Part shown: one piece after another, positions 27,155-41,142 of the stretch
How positions within the stretch are numbered: position 1 is the stretch's first letter
Layout of the letters: each line of letters starts with the position of its first letter
Source of the DNA: Solimonas marina
GTDB taxonomy: Bacteria > Pseudomonadota > Gammaproteobacteria > Nevskiales > Nevskiaceae
Length of the DNA: 64,000 nt
Direction: 5' to 3'
NCBI RefSeq assembly: GCF_012241385.1
Contig: NZ_JAAVXB010000013.1
Span: 50,346 to 114,345, forward strand
Notes under the pieces: model-generated
The model's database searches: none
Told to the model about the DNA's origin: nothing
The model's input: only the letters and a program-made list of their open reading frames with translations
Program-made: the position numbers and the translations under genes

Positions 27155-27931
27155 TCAGGGCGAGATCAGCTGCGCGCCGGGGTATGCGCCCTTGATCTTC
27201 GCCAATGCAGCCTGCGCCTGCGACTCGCTGGCGTACGGGCCGCCGCGCACGCGGTAGATCGTGCCCTTGCTCGTCCCGACCGGGGCGATGATGTTGGGCT
27301 GACCGAGGGCCTTGAGCTTGGCCTGCACGCGGCGCGCATTGTCGATATCGGCAAAGCCGCCAACCTGCACATACCAGGGTGCCGACGTGCTCGACGCTGC
27401 CGTACTCGGGGCCGGCGGCGGCGTCGACTTCGGCGGAGCTTTGACGTCAGGTTTCGGCGCGGGCTTCGGCTTGGGCTCCGGCGCTGGCTTGGGCGGCGGA
27501 GCCGGCTTGACGGCCAGCTCGGGCTGCGGCTCCGGTTTGCTGACCGGTTTGGGCGCAGGCGGTGCGGGCTCCGCCTTCGGTGCTGGCGCCTGCTTGAGCG
27601 GCTGCGGGGTGGGAGTCGAAGCCGCCGGCGACTCGTCGCCGGGACCGTCGTCGTCCCCACCGCTGCCGACGCTCTGCAAGCCCGGATCGGTACCGTCATC
27701 GGCATCGGCGGCCGGCTCGCCGGGCGCGGCCAGCGTTTGCGGCGCACCCTGCTCCGCCGCCGACGCGACAACCGGCGGCGCATCGGACTGCACTGCGTTG
27801 AGCGGAATCGTCACCACATCGCCGCCCTTTTGACGGGTGTCGTTCGGCGTCGGCAGCAGCGACACGACGATGAAGACCAGGGCCAGCAATACCGCGGCGC
27901 CGGCGAGGCGCCGCTTCATCTTGTCATTCAT
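27155..27931 (-). CDS. dedD: SPOR-domain cell-division protein (DedD-like)
   Basis: 258 aa: short cytoplasmic tail, one membrane helix (LAGAAVLLALVFIVVSLL), a long Pro/Ala/Lys-rich periplasmic linker (repeated PKP and PAP units), and a C-terminal SPOR domain (WYVQVGGFADIDNARRVQAK to YRVRGGPYASESQAQAAL) that binds denuded peptidoglycan at the division site. The start ATG 27931 overlaps folC by eight bases. Position between folC and cvpA is conserved in gammaproteobacteria. Confidence 0.9.
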   Translation of the reverse strand: MNDKMKRRLAGAAVLLALVFIVVSLLPTPNDTRQKGGDVVTIPLNAVQSDAPPVVASAAEQGAPQTLAAPGEPAADADDGTDPGLQSVGSGGDDDGPGDESPAASTPTPQPLKQAPAPKAEPAPPAPKPVSKPEPQPELAVKPAPPPKPAPEPKPKPAPKPDVKAPPKSTPPPAPSTAASSTSAPWYVQVGGFADIDNARRVQAKLKALGQPNIIAPVGTSKGTIYRVRGGPYASESQAQAALAKIKGAYPGAQLISP

Positions 27932-29186
27932 GTGCATCCAGTTCATTGATCGCGGCGGCCACCGTCAGGAACGAGCCGGTCACCGCCACGCATCCGGCGG
28001 ACCCGACCGCCTGCCGGGCCTCGCGCAGGGCTGATTCCATATTGTCGCAGGCTTGCGCGGCAACGCCGGTGGCGGCGAGCCGTTCCTGCAGTGCTTCGGC
28101 CGTGAGACCACGCGGGCCGGACAGACCGACCGTGTAGAGCTGATCGACGACCGGCGCCAGCGTCGTCGCCACGGTTTCGGCCGGCTTGTCGGCCAGCATG
28201 CCGAGCACCAGCGCGCGTGGCGACGGCTGATCGGCGAGAAACGACGCGAACGCCTGCGCGGCCTCGGCATTGTGTGCGACATCGAGCAACACGCCGCGGT
28301 AGGACTCACAGCGGCCGCGAAGACGCATGCCCTGCAAGGCCCGCTCGAACGCGTCGCGGCGTACCGGCCGTTGCGCCTGGCCGGCATGAATCAAAGCAAA
28401 GACACCGGCGGCATTGCGATACTGCAGCGGCCCGGCCAGCGCCGGCGGCGGCAGCTGCGTCCACCACTCGTTGCCGCCGCGCCAACTCCAGCTGCGGCCC
28501 GGGCCGATGCGGTATTCAAAGTCGCGGCCCAGGCGCAGCGTCGGCGTTTCGAGCCGCTCGGCCACGTCGAGCACCGACGCCGGCGGCTCGGGGTCGACGA
28601 TCACCGCCGGCCGCCGAGCGCGAAAGATGCCGGCCTTCTCGCGACCGATTTCGTCGCGCGTGTCGCCCAGCCAGTCCTGATGATCGAGGCCGACATTGGT
28701 CAGCAGCGCCAGATCGGCATTGACGATATTGACCGCATCGAGGCGCCCGCCGAGCCCGACTTCAAGCACCTGCACCTCGACGTGCGCAGCACGGAACAGC
28801 CACAGCGCGGCCAGCGTGCCGAACTCGAAATAGGTCAGCGTGTCGTCGCCGCGGGCCGCGTCGATCGCCTCGAAGGCCGCGCACAGCGCGCCGTCGGCGA
28901 CCGCCTGCCCGTCGATCTGCACGCGCTCGTTGTAGCGCAGCACATGCGGCGAGGTGTAGAGCCCGACCCGGTAGCCGGCGGCGCGGTAGATGTCGGCGGT
29001 CAGTGTGGCGCTGGAACCCTTGCCGTTGGTGCCGGCGATGGTCACCGTGAACGGCACCGCGCGCAGCAGATCGAGGCGCGCCGCAACGCGACGAACCCGG
29101 TCCAGGCCGAGTTCGATCGATTTGGGGTGAATCGACTCCTGCAGCCGCAGCCAGTCGTCGAGGCTACGATCCGTTTGCAGCGTCAC
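27924..29186 (-). CDS. folC: Bifunctional dihydrofolate/folylpolyglutamate synthase
   Basis: Adds glutamate to dihydropteroate and to folates. 420 aa Mur-ligase-type ATP enzyme with P-loop GTNGKGSSA (near residue 50), TSPHVLRYNERVQIDG, and the LLDVAHNAEAA segment of the C-terminal domain. GTG 29186 is the start; it lies 19 bases downstream of accD. The usual operon neighbours (accD upstream, dedD downstream) support the call. Confidence 0.95.
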   Translation of the reverse strand: MTLQTDRSLDDWLRLQESIHPKSIELGLDRVRRVAARLDLLRAVPFTVTIAGTNGKGSSATLTADIYRAAGYRVGLYTSPHVLRYNERVQIDGQAVADGALCAAFEAIDAARGDDTLTYFEFGTLAALWLFRAAHVEVQVLEVGLGGRLDAVNIVNADLALLTNVGLDHQDWLGDTRDEIGREKAGIFRARRPAVIVDPEPPASVLDVAERLETPTLRLGRDFEYRIGPGRSWSWRGGNEWWTQLPPPALAGPLQYRNAAGVFALIHAGQAQRPVRRDAFERALQGMRLRGRCESYRGVLLDVAHNAEAAQAFASFLADQPSPRALVLGMLADKPAETVATTLAPVVDQLYTVGLSGPRGLTAEALQERLAATGVAAQACDNMESALREARQAVGSAGCVAVTGSFLTVAAAINELDAHE

Positions 29187-29205
29187 ACAGATCCAGGGGC
29201 TGGGT

Positions 29206-30114
29206 TCAGTCGGCCTGGGCTTTGGCGTCGCCCGGCTTGGCTTCTGCCGGCGCGAAATGCGTCAGCATCGCCAACAGGCGGAACAGGCGCTCGCGCATGT
29301 CGCGGCGGTCAACGATCATGTCGATCGCGCCCTTTTCGAGCAGGAACTCGGCACGTTGGAAGCCTTCCGGCAACTTCTGCCGCACGGTCTGCTCGATGAC
29401 GCGCGGACCGGCGAAGCCAATCAAGGCCTTCGGTTCGGCGATCTGGATGTCGCCGAGCTGCGCAAAGCTGGCGGACACGCCGCCCATGGTCGGATGCGTC
29501 AGCACCGACACGAACGGCAGGCCACGCTCGGCGAGCTTGGCCAGCGCCGCGGAGGTCTTGGCCATCTGCAGCAGCGAGAACAGCGACTCCTGCATGCGCG
29601 CGCCACCCGAGGCGCTGAAGCACACGTAGGGCACACCGTATTCGAGGCAGGCGTTGACGCCACGGACGAATTTCTCGCCGACGACGCTGCCCATTGAGCC
29701 GCCCATGAAGCTGAATTCAAAGGCCGACGCGACCAGCGGCATGCCCATCAGGCGGCCACGCATGACGATCAGGGCGTCCTTTTCGTCGGTGTCCGACTGC
29801 GCTTCCTTGATGCGATCGACGTACTTGCGGCTGTCCTTGAACTTCAGCGGGTCCTTGGGGCCGATGTTGGCGCCGATTTCCTCGCAATGGTCGGCATCGA
29901 GGAAGTGCTTGAGACGCGCCCGCGCCGAGATCGGCCGGTGGTCACCACACTTCGGACAGACCTCCAGGGTCCGCTCCAGCTCGGCGCGATACAGCACCGA
30001 CTGGCAGCTCGCACATTTGGTCCAGAGTCCCTCCGGCACGTTGCGCTTGCGCGCACCGGCGGTCAGCAGCTTCGATCCCGCAACCTTGTCCAACCAGCTC
30101 ATCGATTCGGTCAT
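29206..30114 (-). CDS. accD: Acetyl-CoA carboxylase carboxyltransferase subunit beta
   Basis: Transfers the carboxyl group from biotin-BCCP to acetyl-CoA, as a complex with AccA (not in window). 302 aa with the N-terminal zinc ribbon (CASC and CPKC pairs near residues 34-56) and the crotonase-like carboxyltransferase core ([32 protein letters not shown]). The ATG overlaps the trpA stop as ATGA. Confidence 0.97.
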   Translation of the reverse strand: MTESMSWLDKVAGSKLLTAGARKRNVPEGLWTKCASCQSVLYRAELERTLEVCPKCGDHRPISARARLKHFLDADHCEEIGANIGPKDPLKFKDSRKYVDRIKEAQSDTDEKDALIVMRGRLMGMPLVASAFEFSFMGGSMGSVVGEKFVRGVNACLEYGVPYVCFSASGGARMQESLFSLLQMAKTSAALAKLAERGLPFVSVLTHPTMGGVSASFAQLGDIQIAEPKALIGFAGPRVIEQTVRQKLPEGFQRAEFLLEKGAIDMIVDRRDMRERLFRLLAMLTHFAPAEAKPGDAKAQAD

Positions 30115-30971
30115 GCTTTCGGCGAAACGCTGATGTTAGCCTGAATGCCATTAGCGTGTGTTGGCGGCAAACTGTCAAGCGCTTCGCGTAAGTTGGCGAG
30201 TTTTTCCTGCAAAACACCGGGCAAGCTTTCCGCCCGGTCCTGGCCGCGCTCGATCTCCGCGACCAGCGCGCTGCCGACGATGACGCCATCGGCCACCTGC
30301 CCGACCGCCTTGGCCGACGCCGCGTCGCGAATACCGAAGCCCACCGCCAACGGCAGCGCCGTATGCCGACGGATCATGTCGAGCTGGCGCGCGACGCTGG
30401 CAATGTCGAGCGTTGCCGCGCCGGTCACGCCCTTGAGCGAGACGTAGTACAGATAGCCGCTGGCCTGGCGTGCAACGGCGGCGACCCGCGCCTCGGGGCT
30501 GGTCGGTGCCAGCAGGAAGATGCTGTCGAGACCGTAGCGGCGCAGCACCGGCAGATAACCGTCGGCCTCCTCGACCGTCAGGTCGACGATCAGCACGCCG
30601 TCGACGCCGGACTGCTCGGCGCGCACGGCGAAAGCCTCGACGCCGAGCATTTCGATCGGATTGAGATAGCCCATCAGCACCACCGGCGTGTCGGCGTCGG
30701 TGCGCCGGAACTCGGCGACCATGTCGAGGATCTGCCACAGGCCGGTGCCATGCTGGAGCGCGCGTTCACAGGCCAGCTGGATGGTCGGGCCGTCGGCCAT
30801 CGGGTCGGAGAACGGTACGCCGAGTTCGATGATGTCGGCGCCACCGCGCACCAGCGCATGCATCAGCGCCACGGTGTGGTCCGGATGCGGGTCGCCAGCG
30901 GTGATGTACGGGATCAGCGCCTTGCGCCCGGCGGCCTTCAGATCGGCGAAGGTCTTTTCGATTCTGCTCAT
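30111..30971 (-). CDS. trpA: Tryptophan synthase alpha subunit
   Basis: Splits indole-3-glycerol phosphate and passes indole to TrpB through the inter-subunit tunnel. 286 aa TIM barrel with [20 protein letters not shown] at the start, catalytic Glu in [16 protein letters not shown] and the phosphate loop [15 protein letters not shown] precedes ATG 30971. There are 109 bases between trpB and this gene, more than the usual overlap, and the gap contains a small hairpin. Confidence 0.96.
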   Translation of the reverse strand: MSRIEKTFADLKAAGRKALIPYITAGDPHPDHTVALMHALVRGGADIIELGVPFSDPMADGPTIQLACERALQHGTGLWQILDMVAEFRRTDADTPVVLMGYLNPIEMLGVEAFAVRAEQSGVDGVLIVDLTVEEADGYLPVLRRYGLDSIFLLAPTSPEARVAAVARQASGYLYYVSLKGVTGAATLDIASVARQLDMIRRHTALPLAVGFGIRDAASAKAVGQVADGVIVGSALVAEIERGQDRAESLPGVLQEKLANLREALDSLPPTHANGIQANISVSPKA

Positions 30972-31080
30972 GACACTCCGTGCAGACTGCGGCACTGGTC
31001 GGCCGCAGGACGGCTCGCCCCTTGGGGCGAACGGGGGTTGTGGGAGACGACGCTGTTCACGATTGCCCGCCGCGCGGTAC

Positions 31081-32276
<1,196 letters not shown>

Positions 32277-32280
<4 letters not shown>

Positions 32281-32933
32281 CGGGGCTCTCGGTTGAGCTT
32301 GGCATCCGCGCGACGCACCGCCGCGACGAAGGCCCGCATCTTGTCGGCGTCCTTGACGCCCGGTATTTGCTCGATGCCGCTGGAGACATCGACGGCGAAC
32401 GGCCGTACCGCGGTAATACCGCGTGCGACGTTGCCCGGATTCAGGCCGCCGGCCAGCACCAGCGGCCGCGATACCTTCGGCAGATTGTCCCACACGAAGA
32501 CCTGTCCGCGTCCGCCCATGCCGCCCGGCGCGTGACTGTCGAGCAGCAGGCCGCTGGCCGCAGCGTAGCGGCGCGCCTCGGCGCGCAAGCCCGTCGTCGA
32601 TCGGCGCTCGCCGCCCATCGCCACCGCCTTGAGAAACGGCACGCCGAAGCTGGCGCAGAAATCCGGCGCTTCGCTACCGTGAAACTGCAGCAGGTCCGGC
32701 CGGATCGCATCGATCGCGTCCTGCACGAACGCTGCATCCGGGTCCCTGAACAGCGCGACGCTGCTGACGAAGGGCGGCAGGCCGGCACGCAGCTTGGCGG
32801 CCTGCTCGACGCTCACGTGACGGGGACTGGCCGGGACCAGGATCAGGCCGACGGCGTCGACGCCGAGTTCAACGGCTGCGGCCACGTCGCGGGGGCGGCG
32901 TAGTCCACAGAACTTGATGCGGGTACGGGACAC
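32277..32933 (-). CDS. trpF: Phosphoribosylanthranilate isomerase
   Basis: Amadori rearrangement of N-(5'-phosphoribosyl)anthranilate. 218 aa TIM barrel with the general-base Cys in [20 protein letters not shown], and the phosphate loop [13 protein letters not shown] 32933 is chosen because AAAGG lies five bases upstream; the open frame continues further but without homology. Coupled by ATGA to trpB. Confidence 0.94.
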
Positions 32934-33026
32934 GGAAACCTTTATCAATGACGGGGCCGTCACAGGCCCTCTCCTCACCACGCGCGGCGCGACACAGACC
33001 CTGGGGTCGGCGTCGCCTCGCGGCGG

Positions 33027-33812
33027 TCAAATTCCCGGAAACCAGGGCTGCGGCGGTTTCGGGAGGCCGAATTCTGCCGGATATTCCGGCCCCACGAAAT
33101 AGAGGCCGGCGGCCGACGCGGTCGGCCCGGCGCGGGTGCGGTCGCGCGCGGCCAGCACCTCGGCCACCCATTCGACCGGCCGACGGCCGATGCCAACCTC
33201 GCCCAGCGTGCCGACGATGTTGCGCACCATGTGATGCAAAAAGGCATTGCCGGCGATGTCGAGCACCACGAACTCGCCGTGGCGACGCAGCGTCAGGCGG
33301 CGCAGCTCGCGCACCGGCGTCGGCGCCTGACACTCGGAATCGCGGAACGATGAAAAATCGTGCTCACCGAGCAAGACCTGCGCGGCCTCGCGCATGGCGT
33401 CGGCATCGAGCGGCCGCGGCCACCAGGTCGCTCGATCCACGAGCAACGCATGCCGCGCGCGACGGTTATGGATCACGTAGCGATAGCTGCGCTCGATGGC
33501 GCGGTGGCGGGCATGGAATTCGAGCGGCACCGGTCGCACCCAGCTCAGGCTGAGCTGCCGGTCGACATTGGAATTGGTGCCGAGCACCCAGGCGTACTCG
33601 TCGCGCTGCGCGTCACTGTCGAAGTGAATGACCTGCTGCAAGGCGTGCACGCCGGCGTCGGTGCGGCCGGCGGCGGTGACGACCAGCTTGTGGTCGGCGA
33701 CACGCGACATCGCCCGCTCCAGCTCGGCCTGCAGCGTCTTCTGCTTGCCGAGCGCCTGCCAGCCGCAATAGCCGGTACCGACGTATTCGACGCCGGCGGC
33801 AAACCGTGCCAC
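33027..33812 (-). CDS. truA: tRNA pseudouridine(38-40) synthase
   Basis: Isomerises uridines 38-40 in the anticodon arm. 261 aa, with catalytic Asp52 in AAGRTDAGVHA and the family segments YVGTGYCGWQ and FLHHMVRNIVGTL. GTG start at 33812, six bases after the fimV stop. The fimV-truA-trpF order is conserved in Pseudomonas. Confidence 0.95.
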   Translation of the reverse strand: MARFAAGVEYVGTGYCGWQALGKQKTLQAELERAMSRVADHKLVVTAAGRTDAGVHALQQVIHFDSDAQRDEYAWVLGTNSNVDRQLSLSWVRPVPLEFHARHRAIERSYRYVIHNRRARHALLVDRATWWPRPLDADAMREAAQVLLGEHDFSSFRDSECQAPTPVRELRRLTLRRHGEFVVLDIAGNAFLHHMVRNIVGTLGEVGIGRRPVEWVAEVLAARDRTRAGPTASAAGLYFVGPEYPAEFGLPKPPQPWFPGI

Positions 33813-33818
33813 GCGCCG

Positions 33819-36590
<2,772 letters not shown>

Positions 36591-36662
36591 AGCCCTCCAA
36601 GCCCCCTTGGCGCTGCGTCGCTGATGATGCCCATTGATCTCATGCGACGGCTTAATTTGAGC

Positions 36663-36680
36663 GTATAAGCCCTTTTATAC
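36663..36680. promoter_or_regulatory. Palindrome upstream of fimV
   Basis: GTATAA, six bases, TTATAC: a perfect inverted repeat about 75 bases before the fimV start, in an AT-rich stretch unlike the surrounding DNA. Looks like an operator or promoter element for the fimV-truA-trp operon; the binding protein is unknown. Confidence 0.4.
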
Positions 36681-36747
36681 ACGATCATTTATCCCAGCGG
36701 CCACTATTCGCGAACCGTTCGCCCGCCGTCTGCCACCGGCCACCGCG

Positions 36748-37773
36748 TCAGGTCAGGTGATCGCGGACCAGCAGCTCGGCGTTGGACAGTGCCGCCGACG
36801 CCGCGCAACGACGGATATTGTCGGCCGTCAGCCACAGCGCCAGCGCCAGCGGATCGCCGTCGACGCGGCGCAGACGACCGGCCTGCACGCGCGAACTGAG
36901 CGCCGCATCGGTCACCGGGCTGATACCGTCCGCGGCAAGCTGTGAAGCTTCCAGCGCAAAGTCCGGCAGCGCCTGCAGCGCAGCGGCCGCGGCTTCGACG
37001 TCGACATTGCGCTCGAAGCGCAGCGTGATGCTGGCCGAATGCCCGTAGAACACCGGCACCTGAACCAGCGTCGCCTGCACCGCCAACGTCGGCAGGCCCA
37101 GCAGCATGCGCAACTCGTCGCCGATGCGGCGCTCGCGCTCGGTAGCGCCGTCGACGCCGGCATCACCATCCTGGCCGAGCACGTTGAAGGCGATCTGCCG
37201 CGCGAAGTACTGGCGCTCGTAGGCGCGCGCGTTGAGCAGGGCCGCGGTCTCGCGCGCCAGGTCCTCCAGCGCCGGACGGCCGCCGTCGGACGCCGCCAGC
37301 AAGCCGGTCAAGGTCACCGCCTGAAGGCCGAACAAACCGTGCAGCGCACGCAGTATCGGCGCCAACGCCACATTGAGCCGGTCCGGCAGCGCGACGATGC
37401 CGCGCTCGTTGAAGCCTGCGATGGCGGCCGGATTGACGTCCGCCGCGACGACCGGAATCGCCGAGTCGCGCCAGTTCTGGCTGCTGGCATCGACGACCAC
37501 GACACCGGCATCGGCGGCGCGCTCGGCCTGCGCCGTCAGCTCCGGATCGGCATCGGTGAGGAACGCCAACTGCACCTGGGTGAAGTCGAAAGTGCGCGCG
37601 TCGTCGAGCAGCAAGGGCCGGTCGGCGAAGCGGACGTCCGCCTCCGACTCCGGATCGAGCACCAGCGCCGAGGTCTCGGCCACCGGAAAGCGGCGCTCGG
37701 CCATCAAATCGAACAAAGCCTCGGCCACCGGGCTGTCCGCGCCAATGACCGCTATCTCCAACCGCTTCGACAT
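36748..37773 (-). CDS. usg: Aspartate-semialdehyde dehydrogenase-like protein (Usg-1 type)
   Basis: 341 aa with the fold of Asd: VIGADSPVAEALFDLM nucleotide-binding start and a dimerisation domain. The position where Asd has its catalytic Cys (GxxNC) reads ALPDRLNVALAP here, so the nucleophile is missing and the protein should not be active as a dehydrogenase. This is the known Usg paralogue found beside asd and fimV in Pseudomonas; its role is unclear. 131 bases after asd, with a terminator in between. Confidence 0.85.
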   Translation of the reverse strand: MSKRLEIAVIGADSPVAEALFDLMAERRFPVAETSALVLDPESEADVRFADRPLLLDDARTFDFTQVQLAFLTDADPELTAQAERAADAGVVVVDASSQNWRDSAIPVVAADVNPAAIAGFNERGIVALPDRLNVALAPILRALHGLFGLQAVTLTGLLAASDGGRPALEDLARETAALLNARAYERQYFARQIAFNVLGQDGDAGVDGATERERRIGDELRMLLGLPTLAVQATLVQVPVFYGHSASITLRFERNVDVEAAAAALQALPDFALEASQLAADGISPVTDAALSSRVQAGRLRRVDGDPLALALWLTADNIRRCAASAALSNAELLVRDHLT

Positions 37774-37792
37774 GCATGCTCCAGAAACAAAG

Positions 37793-37814
37793 AACCCGTC
37801 CGCGAGGACGGGTT
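37793..37814 (-). terminator. Rho-independent terminator after asd
   Basis: 9-bp stem AACCCGTCC and complement with a 4-base loop; on the minus strand it is followed by CTTTGTTT. It sits 20 bases before the usg start, so usg may be expressed by read-through or from its own promoter. Confidence 0.7.
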
Positions 37815-37905
37815 GCGGGTCGACATTCTAGGCGAATCGCTCGGCGCCGAACGAGCGGCACACCGAGATCGGCGGAGATGAGGACCGGCGCTGCCGCGCT
37901 TCGGT

Positions 37906-39018
37906 TCAGCCCAGCAGGATGCGCAGCATGCGGCGCAGCGGCTCGGCCGCGCCCCACAGCAGTTGGTCGCCGATCACGAACGCCGACAGGTAACCGGCGC
38001 CGAGTTCGAGCTTGCGCACGCGGCCGACACCGATCTGCAGGCTGCCGGTGATCACCGCCGGCGTCAGTTCCTGCACCGTCAGCGCGCGTTCGTTGGGCAC
38101 CCACTTCACCCAGTCGTTGCCGGAGCGGATGATCGCCTCGATCTCGTCCAGCGGCAGATCGCGGGTCAGCTTGATGGTCAGCGCCAGGCTGTGGCAGCGC
38201 ATCGCGCCGACACGCACGCACAGACCGTCGACCGGAATCATCGCGTCGCCGCGCTTGCCGAGGATCTTGTTGACCTCCGCGCGGCCCTTCCATTCTTCCT
38301 TGGACTGGCCGTTCGGCAACTGCGCATCGATCCACGGAATCAGGCCACCGGCCAACGGCGCACCGAAGTATTCGGTCGGCACGTCATCGCGGATGGCCGC
38401 GGCGACCTTGCGGTCGATGTCGAGGATCGCCGAGGCCGGCGTCGCCAGCTCGTCGGCCACCGCGGCGTTGACGACACCCATGCCGCGCAGCAGCTCGCGC
38501 ATGTGATTGGCACCGCCGCCGGACGCGGCTTGATAGGTCATCGAGCTGACCCATTCGACCAGTCCTTCGCGGAACAAACCGCCAACGCCCATCAGCAGAA
38601 TGGAATTCGTGCAGTTGCCGCCGATGTAGTTCTTGACGCCCTTGGCCAGCGCCGCGTCGATGACGTCGCGGTTGACCGGGTCAAGCACGATGACGGCATC
38701 GTCTTCCATGCGCAGCGCGCTGGCGGCATCGATCCAATAGCCGTCCCAACCGCTCGAGCGCAGCTGTGGATAGATCGCCTTCGTGTAGTCGCCGCCCTGG
38801 CAGGTGACGATCACGTCCATCGCGCGCAGCGCGTCGATGCTGGTCGCATCCTTGAGCGCCGGCGTGGCCTGGCCCTCGATCACCGGACCCGGACCACCGG
38901 CGCTGGACGTGCTGTAGAAATGCGCTTCGATCTGCGCGAAGTCGCGCTCTTGCTGCATGCGCTGCATCAGCACCGAACCGACCATGCCGCGCCAGCCAAC
39001 GAATCCGACCTTCTTCAT
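37906..39018 (-). CDS. asd: Aspartate-semialdehyde dehydrogenase
   Basis: Reduces aspartyl phosphate to the semialdehyde for Lys/Met/Thr and peptidoglycan synthesis. 370 aa with NADP motif [10 protein letters not shown], catalytic Cys136 in GGNCTNSI, and substrate-binding His in the C-terminal [16 protein letters not shown]. Gammaproteobacterial (non-Gram-positive) Asd length. A terminator follows at 37793-37814, and a nested inverted-repeat element separates it from leuB upstream. Confidence 0.97.
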   Translation of the reverse strand: MKKVGFVGWRGMVGSVLMQRMQQERDFAQIEAHFYSTSSAGGPGPVIEGQATPALKDATSIDALRAMDVIVTCQGGDYTKAIYPQLRSSGWDGYWIDAASALRMEDDAVIVLDPVNRDVIDAALAKGVKNYIGGNCTNSILLMGVGGLFREGLVEWVSSMTYQAASGGGANHMRELLRGMGVVNAAVADELATPASAILDIDRKVAAAIRDDVPTEYFGAPLAGGLIPWIDAQLPNGQSKEEWKGRAEVNKILGKRGDAMIPVDGLCVRVGAMRCHSLALTIKLTRDLPLDEIEAIIRSGNDWVKWVPNERALTVQELTPAVITGSLQIGVGRVRKLELGAGYLSAFVIGDQLLWGAAEPLRRMLRILLG

Positions 39019-39042
39019 CTCACACTCTCGATATTCAGCTTC

Positions 39043-39208
39043 GCAGGAGCGGCGCGAGCCACGACCGGGAAAAGGCAGAAAAGCTTCCTGACCGCAGATT
39101 ACGCAGATTGACGCAGATGAAAGGCCAAAGCCTTCACATTTTTAATCTGTGAAATCTGCGTAATCTGCGGTTCGCGCTTTTCGCGGTCGCGGCTTGCGCC
39201 GCGCCTAC
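39043..39208. repeat. Nested inverted-repeat element between asd and leuB
   Basis: Outer arms: 39043-39066 (GCAGGAGCGGCGCGAG...) and 39185-39208 (...GCGCCGCGCCTAC), family-B-type and imperfectly complementary. Inner arms: 39092-39109 and 39153-39170 are an exact 18-bp inverted repeat of the type CCGCAGATTACGCAGATT. The unit contains no gene and could fold into one long hairpin, ending or protecting the leuB transcript. Confidence 0.8.
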
Positions 39209-39216
39209 AGGGTTGT

Positions 39217-40311
39217 TTACTTGCGGCGCAGCGCTTCGACGATGGCGTCGCCCATGGCCTGGGTGCCGAGCACCGTTTCGCCCGGCGCGGCGATGTCGCC
39301 GGTGCGCTTGCCGTCCTTGAGCACTTGCTTGACGGCATCGTCGATGCGCGTGGCGATGTCGCCGCGGTCAAAGCTGTACTTGAACATCATGCCGACCGAC
39401 AGAATCGTCGCGATCGGGTTGGCCTTGCCCTGCCCGGCGATGTCCGGCGCACTGCCGTGAATCGGCTCGTACATGCCCTTGTTGTTGACGTCGAGCGACG
39501 CCGACGGCAGCAGACCGATCGACCCGCAGAGCATCGACGCCTCGTCGGACAGGATGTCGCCGAAGATATTGCCGGTGACGATCACGTCGAACTGCTTCGG
39601 ACGACGCACCAGCTGCATCGCCGCGTTGTCGACGTACATGTGGCTCAGCTCGACGTCCGGATAATCCTTGGCGACTCCGATCATGACTTCACGCCACAGG
39701 CGCGAGGTCTCCAGCACGTTTTCCTTGTCGACCGAGCAGACGCGCTTGTTGCGCTTGCGCGCGGCCTCGAACGCGACACGGCCGATGCGCTCGATCTCCG
39801 GCGCGCTGTAATGCATGGTGTCGAAACCTTCTGCATGGCCGTCGGCGGTCGTGCGACGACCGCGCGGCTGGCCGAAGTAGATGTCGCCGGTCAGCTCGCG
39901 CAGGATCAGGATGTCCAGGCCTTCGATCACCTCGCGCTTCAGCGACGAGGCATCGGCGAGTTCGTCGAAAGCCAGCGCCGGGCGCAGGTTGGCGAACAGA
40001 CCGAGATCCTTGCGGATGCCGAGCAGGCCGCGCTCCGGGCGCACGTCGCGCGGCAACTCGTCGTACTTCGGGCCGCCGACGGCGCCGAGCAGGATGGCGT
40101 CAGCCTCGCGCGCCGCCTTCTGCGTCGAGGCCGGATACGGATGGCCTTCGGCGTCATAGGCCGCGCCGCCGAGGTGGCCGAAGCTCCATTCGAGCGCCTC
40201 GCCTTCGCTGCGCAGCAGTTCGAGCACCTTGACCGCCTCGGCCATGATCTCCGGCCCGATGTAGTCGCCCGGCAGGATCAGAATTTTCTTGTTGCTCATA
40301 TCGGAACTCAT
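39217..40311 (-). CDS. leuB: 3-isopropylmalate dehydrogenase
   Basis: NAD-dependent oxidative decarboxylation in leucine synthesis. 364 aa: [15 protein letters not shown] at the start, [30 protein letters not shown], the metal-binding [11 protein letters not shown] and the adenine-binding [18 protein letters not shown] 40311 and ATG 40299 are both possible and neither has a strong ribosome site. It is 60 bases after the methyltransferase gene. Confidence 0.96.
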   Translation of the reverse strand: MSSDMSNKKILILPGDYIGPEIMAEAVKVLELLRSEGEALEWSFGHLGGAAYDAEGHPYPASTQKAAREADAILLGAVGGPKYDELPRDVRPERGLLGIRKDLGLFANLRPALAFDELADASSLKREVIEGLDILILRELTGDIYFGQPRGRRTTADGHAEGFDTMHYSAPEIERIGRVAFEAARKRNKRVCSVDKENVLETSRLWREVMIGVAKDYPDVELSHMYVDNAAMQLVRRPKQFDVIVTGNIFGDILSDEASMLCGSIGLLPSASLDVNNKGMYEPIHGSAPDIAGQGKANPIATILSVGMMFKYSFDRGDIATRIDDAVKQVLKDGKRTGDIAAPGETVLGTQAMGDAIVEALRRK

Positions 40312-40371
40312 GGTTCTGTTCGGCGCGCCGCGACCAGCGTCGCGGCACCCAATGGTGTTGTGGCGCCGCGC

Positions 40372-41142
40372 TTACTGGCGCGGCGTTTTGATCGCGATGA
40401 AGCGCAGACGCACGTAGTCGGCGGTCCACTGCCCGGCCTGGTTGGCCAGGCGCGCGTGCAACGCGTTCTGCACGTCGGCGACCACGGCGTCGCGCTCGGC
40501 AGCCGGCACGATCTCGAGAAAGGCCTGCGCGAAGGTGCGCAGCCAGCCGCTGATGTCGCCCGGCAGCAGCGTCGGCCGCGCGAAGCTTTCGATCGCCGTA
40601 ACCGTGAAGCCGGCCGCTTCGAGACGGCGGCGATAGTCGGCCACCGTCGGGAAGAACCACGGATCAGCCGACGCCGCGTCGTAACCGCGCGCCGCGAGCA
40701 CGTCGTGCACCGCGCCGCGGATGGCGGCGATGTTGCCGGCACCGCCCATTTCGGCGACAAAGCGGCCGCCGTCCTTGAGCGCGCGCGCGACGCCGGTCAG
40801 CACCGCGTCGGGATCGCGCTTCATCCAGTGCAACGCGGCGTTCGAGAACACCGCGTCGAACGCGTCCTCAAAGGCCAGCGCCTGACCGTCGACGACCTGC
40901 GCGTCGAGGCCGCGTTCGCGAGCGGCGGCGACCAACTCCGGGCTGGCGTCGGCACCGGTGACGACGGCACCGGCGTCGACCAGCTTCTGCGTCAGCGCGC
41001 CGTCGCCGCAACCCAGATCGAGCATGCGCTCGCCGGCCTGTGGCGCCAGCCAATCGACCAGGCTCGCCGCCAGATCGGCGACGAAACGGCCGTTGCGCGC
41101 GTACGCGTCGGCGTTCCAGGTCTGTCCGGCCGCGGCGCTCAT
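40372..41142 (-). CDS. Class I SAM-dependent methyltransferase
   Basis: 256 aa. SAM-binding motif [16 protein letters not shown], acidic loop [11 protein letters not shown] and motif [13 protein letters not shown] resemble trans-aconitate methyltransferase-type enzymes. ATG 41142 overlaps the leuD stop as ATGA. The same gene sits between leuD and leuB in Pseudomonas; its substrate is not established. Confidence 0.85.
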   Translation of the reverse strand: MSAAAGQTWNADAYARNGRFVADLAASLVDWLAPQAGERMLDLGCGDGALTQKLVDAGAVVTGADASPELVAAARERGLDAQVVDGQALAFEDAFDAVFSNAALHWMKRDPDAVLTGVARALKDGGRFVAEMGGAGNIAAIRGAVHDVLAARGYDAASADPWFFPTVADYRRRLEAAGFTVTAIESFARPTLLPGDISGWLRTFAQAFLEIVPAAERDAVVADVQNALHARLANQAGQWTADYVRLRFIAIKTPRQ

